Positions 7,876-15,085 of a DNA stretch of 18,053 nucleotides are shown one piece after another. The position numbers and the translations under genes were made by a program. Position 1 is the stretch's first letter; each line of letters starts with the position of its first letter. The notes below the pieces were generated by a model. That model had not been told where the DNA came from, did not search any database, and saw only the letters and a program-made list of their open reading frames with translations. The stretch comes from an uncultured beta proteobacterium (GTDB lineage Bacteria; Pseudomonadota; Gammaproteobacteria; Burkholderiales; Burkholderiaceae). The DNA is taken from contig CAIKGX010000010.1 in assembly GCA_903827075.1 (NCBI GenBank), positions 1-18,053 on the forward strand, read 5' to 3'.

Positions 7876-7947
7876 TTGGGTTTGATCCTCTAGAATTCAA
7901 TGATTCTACCGATCAAGCACTGTTTTTACTAATCTTCTAAATCTGCC

Positions 7948-9000
7948 ATGACCTCATCTACTAATACCCCCTCCAAAGGCCTTTCCTACCGCGATGCTGG
8001 TGTCGACATTGACGCTGGAGATGATTTAGTTGATCGCATCAAGCCTTTAGCCAAGAAAACCATGCGTGAGGGCGTTCTAGCCGGTATTGGTGGCTTTGGG
8101 GCTCTATTTGAGGTGCCCAAGCGTTACAAGGAGCCTGTTTTGGTATCTGGCACTGATGGCGTGGGAACTAAGTTGAGACTGGCTTTTGAGTGGAATCGCC
8201 ACGATACGATTGGTCAGGATTTAGTGGCGATGAGTGTTAATGACATTTTGGTACAGGGTGCCGAGCCCCTTTTCTTTTTAGATTATTTTGCTTGTGGCAA
8301 GTTAAGTGTAGATACGGCTGCTACGGTAGTTGGTGGAATCGCCAAGGGTTGTGAATTGTCAGGCTGTGCCCTCATTGGTGGAGAAACCGCTGAAATGCCA
8401 GGCATGTATCCACCCGGTGAATATGACCTCGCCGGATTTGCAGTAGGCGCGGTTGAAAAATCTAAAATTATTACTGGTGCCACGATTGCTCCCGGTGATG
8501 CAGTAATCGCGATTGGTTCTAGCGGTGCGCATTCCAATGGCTATTCTTTGGTGCGAAAAATTATTGAGCGTGCTGGCGCAAAACCAAGCGATGACTTGGG
8601 TGGCCGTTCTTTGGGCGACGTTGTCATGGCCCCAACAGAAATTTATGTAAAGCCCCTCCTGAAATTAATCGCAGAGATGAATGTCAAAGGGATGGCGCAT
8701 ATTACTGGCGGCGGATTAGTGGATAACGTGCCACGTGTACTCCCCGAAAATACCCAAGCCATATTGCATCGTGATAGCTGGCAGATGCCCGCACTCTTCC
8801 AGTGGTTACAGATGAAGGGTGGGGTAGCAGATGCTGAGATGGTTCGCGTATTTAACTGTGGCATCGGGATGGTAGTGATTGTTTCTGCCGATCAAGCAGA
8901 TATTGCCATTCGCTCTCTCACAGCAGAAGGCTTAACTGCTTGGACTGTGGGTGAAGTAGTTGAGCGCCCTACAGGCGCGCCTCAAACAATTGTTATTTAA
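7948..9000 (+). CDS. purM: Phosphoribosylformylglycinamidine cyclo-ligase (AIR synthetase)
   Basis: Fifth step of purine synthesis: ATP-dependent closure of the imidazole ring of AIR from FGAM. The 350-residue protein has the standard length and motifs: LSYRDAGVDIDAGDDLV near the N-terminus, GIGGFGALFE (46-55), VSGTDGVGTKLR (66-77), the nucleotide-binding MSVNDILVQGAEPLFFLDYF, GGETAEMPGMYPPGEYD (144-160), GSSGAHSNGYSL and AHITGGGLVDNVPRVLP. The ATG at 7948 has no obvious Shine-Dalgarno and follows a 72-nt divergent gap. The 3' end overlaps the convergent miaA by 8 nt. No PurR-like or purine riboswitch element is visible in the short leader. Confidence 0.98.
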   Translation: MTSSTNTPSKGLSYRDAGVDIDAGDDLVDRIKPLAKKTMREGVLAGIGGFGALFEVPKRYKEPVLVSGTDGVGTKLRLAFEWNRHDTIGQDLVAMSVNDILVQGAEPLFFLDYFACGKLSVDTAATVVGGIAKGCELSGCALIGGETAEMPGMYPPGEYDLAGFAVGAVEKSKIITGATIAPGDAVIAIGSSGAHSNGYSLVRKIIERAGAKPSDDLGGRSLGDVVMAPTEIYVKPLLKLIAEMNVKGMAHITGGGLVDNVPRVLPENTQAILHRDSWQMPALFQWLQMKGGVADAEMVRVFNCGIGMVVIVSADQADIAIRSLTAEGLTAWTVGEVVERPTGAPQTIVI

Positions 9001-9997
9001 CTAAGCTTCGCTTGCAGTGTTCTAGTGCCGCCTTCAACTCATTAGGGTTGAAGGGATCAAAGGTATTTCTACCGGCAATCGCGCGCAACCAGGTGAGTTG
9101 TCTTTTGCCCAATTGCCTTGTGGCAGCTAGGGCTTTGTAGCGCATCTGTTCTAAATCGGTTTCTCCAGCCAAATACTCCCAGATTTGTCGATAGCCTACC
9201 GATCGGATAGCAGGTAAATCCGCATGTAAGGCCAGATTTTCTCTAAGAGACTCCACTTCCTTCATTAAACCGCCAGACAGCATTTCATCAAAACGCTTCT
9301 CTAAATTTTGATGTAAGCGGCTGCGATCACTTGGCTCTAGAGAAACTAAATTCATCCACCCCGGAATGGCTGACCCTTCTCTGCCATCTTCACTGGGGGA
9401 TTCTGCTAGCAGGGTAGACATCGGCTGGCCTGTAATTTCATACACCTCCAGAGCACGCTGCACTCTTTGTGAATCATTGGGCATTAAGCGTGCAGCTGTG
9501 ATGGGATCAACCTTGCATAACTTGGCATGCATCGCTGGCCAGCCAATACGATGCCCTTCTTCATCAAGGCATGCTCGAATCTCTGGATTAGCAGGCGGCA
9601 AAGAGGATAGGCCGTAAACCCATGCTCGCCAATACAACATAGTTCCACCTACCACTACCGGAATATGGCCTCGTGCTCGAATGTCTTCACACAAGCGTTT
9701 GGCATCATTTGCAAAGCGCGCTGCTGAATAGGTTTCATGGGGATCTAAGATATCAATGAGGTGATGTTTTACTGCTGCCTGTTCTGCTTTAGTGGGTTTA
9801 GCACTGCCAATATCTAAACCGCGATACACCAATGCGGAATCCATGCTGATGAGTTCAACTATGAGACCAATGGCTTTAGCATGCTCAGCAAGAGACATTG
9901 CTAAATGGGTTTTGCCTGCGCCAGTCGGCCCAACAATACAAAGTGTTGGCGGGGTCTCGATGAAATGCGTAGGCTGAATGTGGGGTTCAGTAGGCAT
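8993..9997 (-). CDS. miaA: tRNA dimethylallyltransferase MiaA
   Basis: Transfers a dimethylallyl group to N6 of A37 in tRNAs reading U-starting codons. The 334-residue protein has the P-loop GPTGAGKT (23-30), DSALVYRGLDIGSAKPT with the catalytic Asp53, HHLIDILDPHETYSAARF, VVVGGTMLYWRAWVYGL (114-130), SVGYRQIWEYL and the C-terminal TRQLGKRQLTWLR tRNA-binding motif. There is no later Met before the P-loop, and a TAA lies three codons upstream of the ATG at 9995-9997, so the start is well constrained. Its last codons overlap the end of purM by 8 nt on the opposite strand. A perfect -10 hexamer is only 5 bp before the start codon. Confidence 0.97.
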   Translation of the reverse strand: MPTEPHIQPTHFIETPPTLCIVGPTGAGKTHLAMSLAEHAKAIGLIVELISMDSALVYRGLDIGSAKPTKAEQAAVKHHLIDILDPHETYSAARFANDAKRLCEDIRARGHIPVVVGGTMLYWRAWVYGLSSLPPANPEIRACLDEEGHRIGWPAMHAKLCKVDPITAARLMPNDSQRVQRALEVYEITGQPMSTLLAESPSEDGREGSAIPGWMNLVSLEPSDRSRLHQNLEKRFDEMLSGGLMKEVESLRENLALHADLPAIRSVGYRQIWEYLAGETDLEQMRYKALAATRQLGKRQLTWLRAIAGRNTFDPFNPNELKAALEHCKRSLVK

Positions 9998-10002
9998 ATC
10001 CC

Positions 10003-10032
10003 ATTATAGGAAGGAAAAGCGGCAATCCCCAA
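10003..10032 (-). promoter_or_regulatory. Candidate sigma70 promoter for a leaderless miaA message
   Basis: Read on the minus strand, TTGGGG (10027-10032), an 18-bp spacer and a perfect TATAAT (10003-10008) lie directly before miaA. Five bases separate the -10 box from the ATG, so initiation at the usual distance would fall on or next to the A of the start codon. The -35 is weak (3 of 6), and a chance TATAAT cannot be excluded. Confidence 0.45.
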
Positions 10033-10066
10033 AGCCTTAGCCTGTTAATATCCAGTCAACTCATAA

Positions 10067-10726
10067 ATGGAGCTCAAGTTGATTGATACCCTATTGCAAT
10101 TAAGTGACCTATTGCTACACATTGATCGCCATCTTGATGTCGTCATCCAGCAATATGGCTACTGGGCCTATGGCTTGTTATTTGCCATTGTGTTTGCCGA
10201 AACGGGTCTGGTTGTTGCCCCCTTTTTACCGGGCGACTCGCTATTGTTTATTGCTGGCGCCTATTGTGCAACCGAACACTTTAACTTGTGGACGCTTTGT
10301 ATTGGCCTGTTGATTGCCGCCATCTCTGGTAATACCGTGAACTATTTCATTGGGCGTTGGATCGGCAAAAGAATATTTAGCAGTCAATCACGCTGGATTG
10401 ATCAAGCGGCTTTACGTAAAACCCATTCTTTTTATGAGAAGCATGGTGGCAAAACGATTATCGTCGCACGCTTTTTGCCGATCATCCGTACCTTCGCGCC
10501 ATTTGTCGCTGGAGTTTCGGAAATGAATTTTTCACGCTTTCAGTTTTTTAATATTACTGGTGCTGTACTGTGGGTGTTTGGCTTGGTTATTGCAGGCTAC
10601 TTTTTTGGCAATATTCCCATCATTCGCCAAAACCTCAATGTGATTGTATTAATTGGAGTAGGTGCAGCAGCTATACCGGTGGTATTGGCTGGCCTGTATA
10701 AAATCTTCCAACGCAAGCCAAAGTAA
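10067..10726 (+). CDS. DedA family inner-membrane protein
   Basis: DedA/DUF1004-type (SNARE-associated, VTT domain) membrane protein; relatives act in lipid-carrier recycling and membrane homeostasis, with specificity differing between subfamilies. The 219 residues show the family's key sites: FAETGLVVAPFLPGDSLLF (43-61) with membrane-embedded acidic Glu45 and Asp57, GNTVNYFIGRWIGKR (88-102), and ARFLPIIRTFAPFVAGVSEM (134-153) with the essential-type Arg135 and Arg141. Hydrophobic segments lie near 35-70, 76-98, 140-152, 162-181 and 190-212. The ATG at 10067 is used, although no Shine-Dalgarno is evident. Stop codon TAA (10724-10726) abuts the stop of the convergent gene. Proximity to murJ is suggestive of envelope work but does not prove it. 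Confidence 0.93.
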   Translation: MELKLIDTLLQLSDLLLHIDRHLDVVIQQYGYWAYGLLFAIVFAETGLVVAPFLPGDSLLFIAGAYCATEHFNLWTLCIGLLIAAISGNTVNYFIGRWIGKRIFSSQSRWIDQAALRKTHSFYEKHGGKTIIVARFLPIIRTFAPFVAGVSEMNFSRFQFFNITGAVLWVFGLVIAGYFFGNIPIIRQNLNVIVLIGVGAAAIPVVLAGLYKIFQRKPK

Positions 10727-11569
10727 TTAGTGCAGCTTGGTCTGACTCTCTAGCGTAGCAATATGCTCCCGAATGTCAGAGGCATCCTCTGCATCTGGAG
10801 ACTCACTCAAATAGCGGTGCATATCGGCTATCGCTGGGCGAATATATTCCAGTTGCGCAAAGATAAGGCCACGGTCGCGAACTTCATCCATGGAATCAGG
10901 CAGCAAGATAACGAGGCGCTCTTGCACGCCTAGAAGACGTTCCCAACGCTCATGCTCTGAATAAATCATTTTCAGATTTCTCATAAAGCGTGACAGGATT
11001 TCCCTTGGACTTGATGCACGTAAAAAGAGATTGAGCGGAAGACTTAATTCATCCCGATACCCTTTAGCATCAAGATAAGGATCCAACATTTCCTGTAGTT
11101 GATTCTTGGACAGCGATTCGCCGGTCAAGGGATCCATGATGATTTCACCTTGCTGCAAGGAGATGCGCATCATAAAGTGATTGGGAAAAGACACCCCGCG
11201 AATATTCAAGCCGATTTGCTGACCTAACTCCATCATCAAAATGGCCAATGAAATCGGAATACCGCGACGGTTCTCTAAAATCTGGTGGAGATAAGAATTC
11301 TCCGGCGCATAAAAATCATTGTGGTTAGGACCAAAACCTAATTCGGTATAAAAGAAGTGCTTCAGAATTTGCAGGCGCTGCATCGGTGAAGTGTCTGGCG
11401 TGATGCGTGTCTTGAGCTTATTCCCCAGTTGATCAAGCTGATCGAGTACGCCTTGCACATCGAGGTCTGGGTAAGCATGCTGCGCCACTGCAACAGCCGC
11501 CTCAGTTAAAGGGAAGTGTTCGTCTTCAGCTACTAGGGATGTGAAGTAATCGAGTTGTTGTGTTGGCAT
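10727..11569 (-). CDS. SirB1 family transglutaminase-like protein
   Basis: Protein of the SirB1/Transglut_core2 family with no firmly assigned biochemical role. The 280 residues carry NSYLHQILENRRGIPISLAI (91-110) and GVSFPNHFMMRI (125-136), the family hallmarks, then MDPLTGESLS (145-154), and a helical TPR-like C-terminal part. The residue aligned by motif with the transglutaminase nucleophile appears to be Ser107 rather than Cys, while His131 and Asp146 sit where the partners would be. The ATG at 11567-11569 gives MPTQQLDYFTS and lies 5 nt after the murJ stop. A longer frame to 11713 would run 144 nt back into murJ with unrelated sequence, so it is rejected. Probably translated from the murJ message. 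Confidence 0.9.
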   Translation of the reverse strand: MPTQQLDYFTSLVAEDEHFPLTEAAVAVAQHAYPDLDVQGVLDQLDQLGNKLKTRITPDTSPMQRLQILKHFFYTELGFGPNHNDFYAPENSYLHQILENRRGIPISLAILMMELGQQIGLNIRGVSFPNHFMMRISLQQGEIIMDPLTGESLSKNQLQEMLDPYLDAKGYRDELSLPLNLFLRASSPREILSRFMRNLKMIYSEHERWERLLGVQERLVILLPDSMDEVRDRGLIFAQLEYIRPAIADMHRYLSESPDAEDASDIREHIATLESQTKLH

Positions 11570-11574
11570 ACTGG

Positions 11575-13128
11575 CTATTTTGCATGACGCAGAAATTTTT
11601 GCCAGCGAATTCCGACCAAATGTAGTGCAGAAAAGTAAATTACTGCCGCTGCGCTCAGCCAGGCAGCTAGGAGACCAATGCGAACCCAGGGCGTTGCTTG
11701 TAGGGTTATCCAATTATGTGCATTAGCTGCATAAAAAAGTAGCACTGAGAAGGGAATGAGCGCTAAAAATAGTTGCCCCAGGTATTTGGCCCAGGCTGAA
11801 CTGGGGAGGGCGCCACGCCGATGTAATCCGATCCACAATAAGGCCGCATTCAGGCAGGCACCAACGCCAATCGAAAGAGCTAATCCGGCATGACCAAGCC
11901 AAGGGACGAAAACCAGATTGGTTAATTGCGTAGCCACTAGAACCAACAAGCCGATTTTGACTGGGGTGCGGATGTCTTGCCGGGAATAAAATCCTGGCGC
12001 CAATATCTTGACCAAAATGAGTCCGATCAACCCAACTCCATAAGCAGCTAGTGCGCGTTGGGTCATTAAGACATCAAGCGCATTAAATTTACCGTAGTGA
12101 TACAGAACAGCTGCGAGCGGTTCACCAAAAATAAATAGGGTGATGGCGCACGGTGCTGCTAATAAAATAGTTAATTGCAGGCCCCAGATGAGCAATTCGC
12201 CAGCGTGGACTAAATCATTTTTGGCATTGGCTTTGCTTAGGCTGGGGAGCAGAACGGTTCCTAATGCTACCCCTAATAAAGCTGTTGGGAACTCCATCAA
12301 TCGGTCTGCATAAGATAACCAAGAAACACTTCCAGTTTGAAGTCGGGATGCAATATTGGTATTGATGATCAGTGAGATTTGGGCCACAGAGACTGCAAAT
12401 ACTGCTGGTCCCATCAACTTCATTACGCGCCTAGCATCGGGATTAGACGCGGCTGCCTTAATGGCTCCAGGTAGCAAACCCACCTTTGGAAGTAGTCCAA
12501 GCCGAGAAAGCGCCGGAAATTGAATGGCTAGCTGCAAAACACCGCCCAATAGGACGCCAATACTGAGGGCATAAATAGGCTGCTCAAGGTAGGGTGATAA
12601 AAAGATGGCACTGCCAATAAGGGCTAAATTTAGCAAAACAGGGGTAAAAGCAGGGATTGCAAAGCGTCCAAAGGTATTAAGAATCCCCGCGGAGAGCGAA
12701 ACCATGGAAATCAAGCCAATATAAGGAAACATGATGCGAGTCATGACTACGCTGGCTTCATATGCTGGCCCACCCTCAAATCCTGTGGCAATCACCAGAA
12801 TGAGCAGGGGCGCACCAATTACTCCGAGCAATACCGTCAGGAGCAAAGCCCAAAATAAGAGGGTAGCAACGGCATTGACGAGAATTTGGGACTGTTTTTG
12901 ATCTCCATTGCTAGCAGTTTCTCCCAAAATAGGCACAAATGCCTGAGAAAAGGCCCCTTCGGCAAAGAGTCGGCGTAGCAAATTTGGCAGTCTAAATGCC
13001 ACATTAAACGCGTCAGTCCACTCCGAAGCCCCGAAACTACGGGCAATCAGGGTCTCCCGGAGGAGGCCCGTAATACGGGACAGCATGGTGAGGGAGCTTA
13101 CCTTGGCAGCAGCAGAAAGCAGATTCAT
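11575..13128 (-). CDS. murJ: Lipid II flippase MurJ (MviN)
   Basis: Multipass inner-membrane MOP-superfamily transporter that flips lipid II to the periplasmic face for peptidoglycan assembly. The 517-residue length fits about 14 membrane segments. The N-terminal region is highly diagnostic: MLSRITGLLRETLIARSFGA, then DAFNVAFRLPNLLRRLFAEG (39-58) and AFSQAFVPIL. Arg18, Arg24 and Arg52 match the functionally important arginines at the same numbers in E. coli MurJ. SYADRLMEFPTALLGVALGT holds a further conserved Arg in the central cavity region. The ATG at 13126-13128 follows GGGGA about 11 nt upstream. It is divergent from rpsT across 154 nt and followed closely by the sirB1-like gene. Confidence 0.97.
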   Translation of the reverse strand: MNLLSAAAKVSSLTMLSRITGLLRETLIARSFGASEWTDAFNVAFRLPNLLRRLFAEGAFSQAFVPILGETASNGDQKQSQILVNAVATLLFWALLLTVLLGVIGAPLLILVIATGFEGGPAYEASVVMTRIMFPYIGLISMVSLSAGILNTFGRFAIPAFTPVLLNLALIGSAIFLSPYLEQPIYALSIGVLLGGVLQLAIQFPALSRLGLLPKVGLLPGAIKAAASNPDARRVMKLMGPAVFAVSVAQISLIINTNIASRLQTGSVSWLSYADRLMEFPTALLGVALGTVLLPSLSKANAKNDLVHAGELLIWGLQLTILLAAPCAITLFIFGEPLAAVLYHYGKFNALDVLMTQRALAAYGVGLIGLILVKILAPGFYSRQDIRTPVKIGLLVLVATQLTNLVFVPWLGHAGLALSIGVGACLNAALLWIGLHRRGALPSSAWAKYLGQLFLALIPFSVLLFYAANAHNWITLQATPWVRIGLLAAWLSAAAVIYFSALHLVGIRWQKFLRHAK

Positions 13129-13186
13129 GAGCCAATTTTCCCCTATTTATCAAGCTACTGGGCTTTTTTAGTCCTTTAATGTAAAA

Positions 13187-13215
13187 TCTTGGGTTTTGGT
13201 GCGTCAGCTTATAAA
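13187..13215 (+). promoter_or_regulatory. Possible rpsT promoter
   Basis: TATAAA at 13210-13215 is a good -10 candidate and would give a leader of roughly 60 nt. The -35 is poor: TCTTGG (13187-13192) at 17-bp spacing, or TTGGGT (13189-13194) at 15. The 154-nt gap must also hold the murJ promoter, which I cannot locate. The rpsT Shine-Dalgarno AAGG (13272-13275) lies 7 nt before the ATG. Confidence 0.3.
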
Positions 13216-13282
13216 TCTGGCACACCCATGCAGGTTTTTAGTTAACCGTATTTTGTAATTTTTTATATAGCAAGGTTTAAAG

Positions 13283-13549
13283 ATGGCCAATACCGCACAA
13301 GCGCGTAAACGCGCACGGCAGGCAGTAAAACAAAATGAGCACAACTCCAGTTTGCGTTCAAAGCTTCGCACTTCCATTAAGGCAGTTCGTAAAGCAATTG
13401 ATACTGGTGATAAAGATGCGGCAGCTAAAGTGTTCGCAGCAACTCAAGCAACAATCGACAAGATTGCTGACAAAAAGATTGCTCACAAAAATACTGCAGC
13501 ACGTCAGAAGTCACGTCTATCTGCAGCTATTAAGTCAATGGCAGCATAA
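13283..13549 (+). CDS. rpsT: 30S ribosomal protein S20
   Basis: Small-subunit protein that binds 16S rRNA early in assembly. The 88 residues are lysine/arginine- and alanine-rich and follow the bS20 pattern: MANTAQARKRARQAVKQNEH, RSKLRTSIKAVRKAI, DKIADKKIAHKNTAARQKSR and a C-terminal AAIKSM. Length is normal. AAGG at 13272-13275 provides the ribosome site. A strong intrinsic terminator follows about 45 nt after the stop, so it is probably monocistronic. In E. coli S20 represses its own translation; nothing in this leader allows that to be confirmed here. Confidence 0.98.
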   Translation: MANTAQARKRARQAVKQNEHNSSLRSKLRTSIKAVRKAIDTGDKDAAAKVFAATQATIDKIADKKIAHKNTAARQKSRLSAAIKSMAA

Positions 13550-13592
13550 GACAGTTTTAGTTTTAGGCTGGCCTAGAGTTATCTGGGCCTAA

Positions 13593-13625
13593 GCCCGCTC
13601 CTTATCAGGGCGGGTTTTTGTTTTT
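13593..13625 (+). terminator. Intrinsic terminator of rpsT
   Basis: CCCGCTC (13594-13600) pairs with GGGCGGG (13608-13614), with one G-U pair, around the 7-nt loop CTTATCA. It is followed by TTTTTGTTTTT (13615-13625). The T-run reaches into the last codon of the convergent DUF3579 gene. Confidence 0.92.
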
Positions 13626-13938
13626 AGGGCTGGGTTTGTGGTTTGGGTTCAAACTCACAAGCTTCTTCGATCGGTAGGCCATTGTCTTTGGCGAAGTTCA
13701 TGACAAAGTCCAATGCCCTCGGATCGAGATCACCTAGCCTGGTATCAATAACAACGCATTTCACATTTGCAATAAGCACTGGTCTGACATAGGGCGAGTA
13801 GGTGAAGCGGGGATCGCCAGCATCGCCTGGCGGGCGAAAAGTGGCCATGACTCCGCACAAACGCTCAGCCCAGTCGCTGGGCCGAAATGGCTTGCCAGAA
13901 GTGGTAATGCCTTGAATGAAAAGCTTTTTGTGGTTCAA
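13624..13938 (-). CDS. DUF3579 family protein
   Basis: Small conserved protein of unknown function, recognised as the betaproteobacterial DUF3579 family from LFIQGITTSGKPFRPSDWAERLCGVM and the later CVVIDTRLGDLDPRALDFVM. It is 104 residues, probably cytoplasmic, with no signal peptide or membrane segment. The start used here is TTG at 13936-13938 (minus), which places MNHKKLFIQG at the N-terminus as expected for the family, but there is no Shine-Dalgarno before it. The frame stays open about 125 nt further upstream without an ATG, GTG or TTG, so the start is uncertain. It is convergent with rpsT and divergent from argF. Confidence 0.85.
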   Translation of the reverse strand: MNHKKLFIQGITTSGKPFRPSDWAERLCGVMATFRPPGDAGDPRFTYSPYVRPVLIANVKCVVIDTRLGDLDPRALDFVMNFAKDNGLPIEEACEFEPKPQTQP

Positions 13939-14090
13939 GTTGGCGTAGAAATCGTGGTAATGAATGAGTATTGCTAAGCCCTCTAGCTTAACAGCGTGAG
14001 AAGGCCTTAAGATGACTTTAGGAACTATTTTCGTGCAGTTGGTGCGCCCAATAAAAAATGCAAGCTAAAATTTTAGTAGAAAACTCAACA

Positions 14091-15038
14091 ATGACATCTT
14101 TGGCAAAACCCCAAGCACCTGGTCAGGTCAAGCATTACTTACAGTTTTCTGACCTTACTCGGGATGAGTATGACTACTTGCTAAAAAGATCCGCATGGCT
14201 CAAGACGAAGTTTAAGAGCTACGAGACTTGGCATCCGTTGCATGATCGCACTTTGGCAATGATTTTTGAGAAGCACTCTACTCGCACTCGCCTTTCCTTT
14301 GAGGCGGGCATACATCAGCTTGGTGGTCATGCGGTATACCTAAACACTCGCGATACCCAGTTGGGCCGTGGTGAGCCTGTAGAGGACGCTGCGCAGGTTA
14401 TTTCTCGTATGACGGACATCATCATGATTCGTACCTTTGGGCAGGAGATTATTGAGCGCTTTGCAGCCAATTCCCGCGTCCCTGTAATCAATGGCTTAAC
14501 CAATGAATACCACCCTTGCCAAGTATTGGCTGATATCTTTACCTTTGTAGAGGCGCGCGGCCCTATTCAGGGAAAGACAGTCGCTTGGGTGGGAGATGCC
14601 AACAATATGGCCTATACCTGGATTCAGGCGGCGGAATGTTTAGATTTTCAAATTCGCTTTTCTGCACCAGGAGGCTATCAGCTAGACGGCTCGAGACTAA
14701 CTGAAACGGCTTTAAAGCATTTAACGATTTGCGCTGATCCTAAGGATGCCTGTAAGGATGCTGATTTAGTGACTACCGATGTGTGGACTAGCATGGGTTA
14801 CGAAGATGAAAATACGTCGCGTATGTCCGCCTTCAAAGACTGGATGGTTGACGAGGAATTAATGTCTTTGGCAAAGCCAGGCGCATTATTTATGCATTGC
14901 CTGCCAGCCCACCGTGGCGAAGAAGTATCTGCTGAAGTGATTGATGGTCCACAGAGCATCGTCTGGGAAGAGGCAGAGAATCGCTTGCATGTTCAAAAAG
15001 CGCTGATGGAGTATTTACTCTGCGGGCGTTTAGACTAA
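14091..15038 (+). CDS. argF: Ornithine carbamoyltransferase
   Basis: Makes citrulline from ornithine and carbamoyl phosphate in arginine synthesis. With the ATG at 14091 the protein has 315 residues and shows the carbamoyl-phosphate loop STRTR (63-67), DTQLGRGEPVEDAAQVISRM, HPCQVLADIFTF (141-152), GDANNMAYTW (168-177), ornithine-binding DVWTSMGYED (230-239) and HCLPAHRGEEVS (269-280). An in-frame ATG at 14058 would add MQAKILVENST, which lacks similarity to the family N-terminus I know; neither start has a clear Shine-Dalgarno, so 14058 remains possible. argG follows after 47 nt, so the two probably share a transcript. No ARG box could be identified with confidence. Confidence 0.96.
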   Translation: MTSLAKPQAPGQVKHYLQFSDLTRDEYDYLLKRSAWLKTKFKSYETWHPLHDRTLAMIFEKHSTRTRLSFEAGIHQLGGHAVYLNTRDTQLGRGEPVEDAAQVISRMTDIIMIRTFGQEIIERFAANSRVPVINGLTNEYHPCQVLADIFTFVEARGPIQGKTVAWVGDANNMAYTWIQAAECLDFQIRFSAPGGYQLDGSRLTETALKHLTICADPKDACKDADLVTTDVWTSMGYEDENTSRMSAFKDWMVDEELMSLAKPGALFMHCLPAHRGEEVSAEVIDGPQSIVWEEAENRLHVQKALMEYLLCGRLD

Positions 15039-15085
15039 CTTTTTAAGTTATTTGTTGTAGTTCATTTTTTGATTGAATATAAAAC

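Noticed and set aside
11570..11713. 48-residue N-terminal extension of the sirB1-like gene
   Set aside because: It overlaps the murJ 3' coding region in another frame, and the conserved protein begins at the ATG 11567-11569.
13242..13269. TTAACC - 16 bp - TATATA close to rpsT
   Set aside because: It would leave only about 7 nt of leader and skip the AAGG ribosome site; the upstream TATAAA is more plausible.
14039..14071. TTGGTG and TAAAAT as an argF promoter
   Set aside because: The spacer is 21 bp, too long for sigma70, and no better pair was found.
15055..15083. TTGTAG - 17 bp - TATAAA as an argG promoter
   Set aside because: Initiation would fall at about 15090, inside the argG coding sequence after its ATG at 15086, so it cannot yield the full protein.
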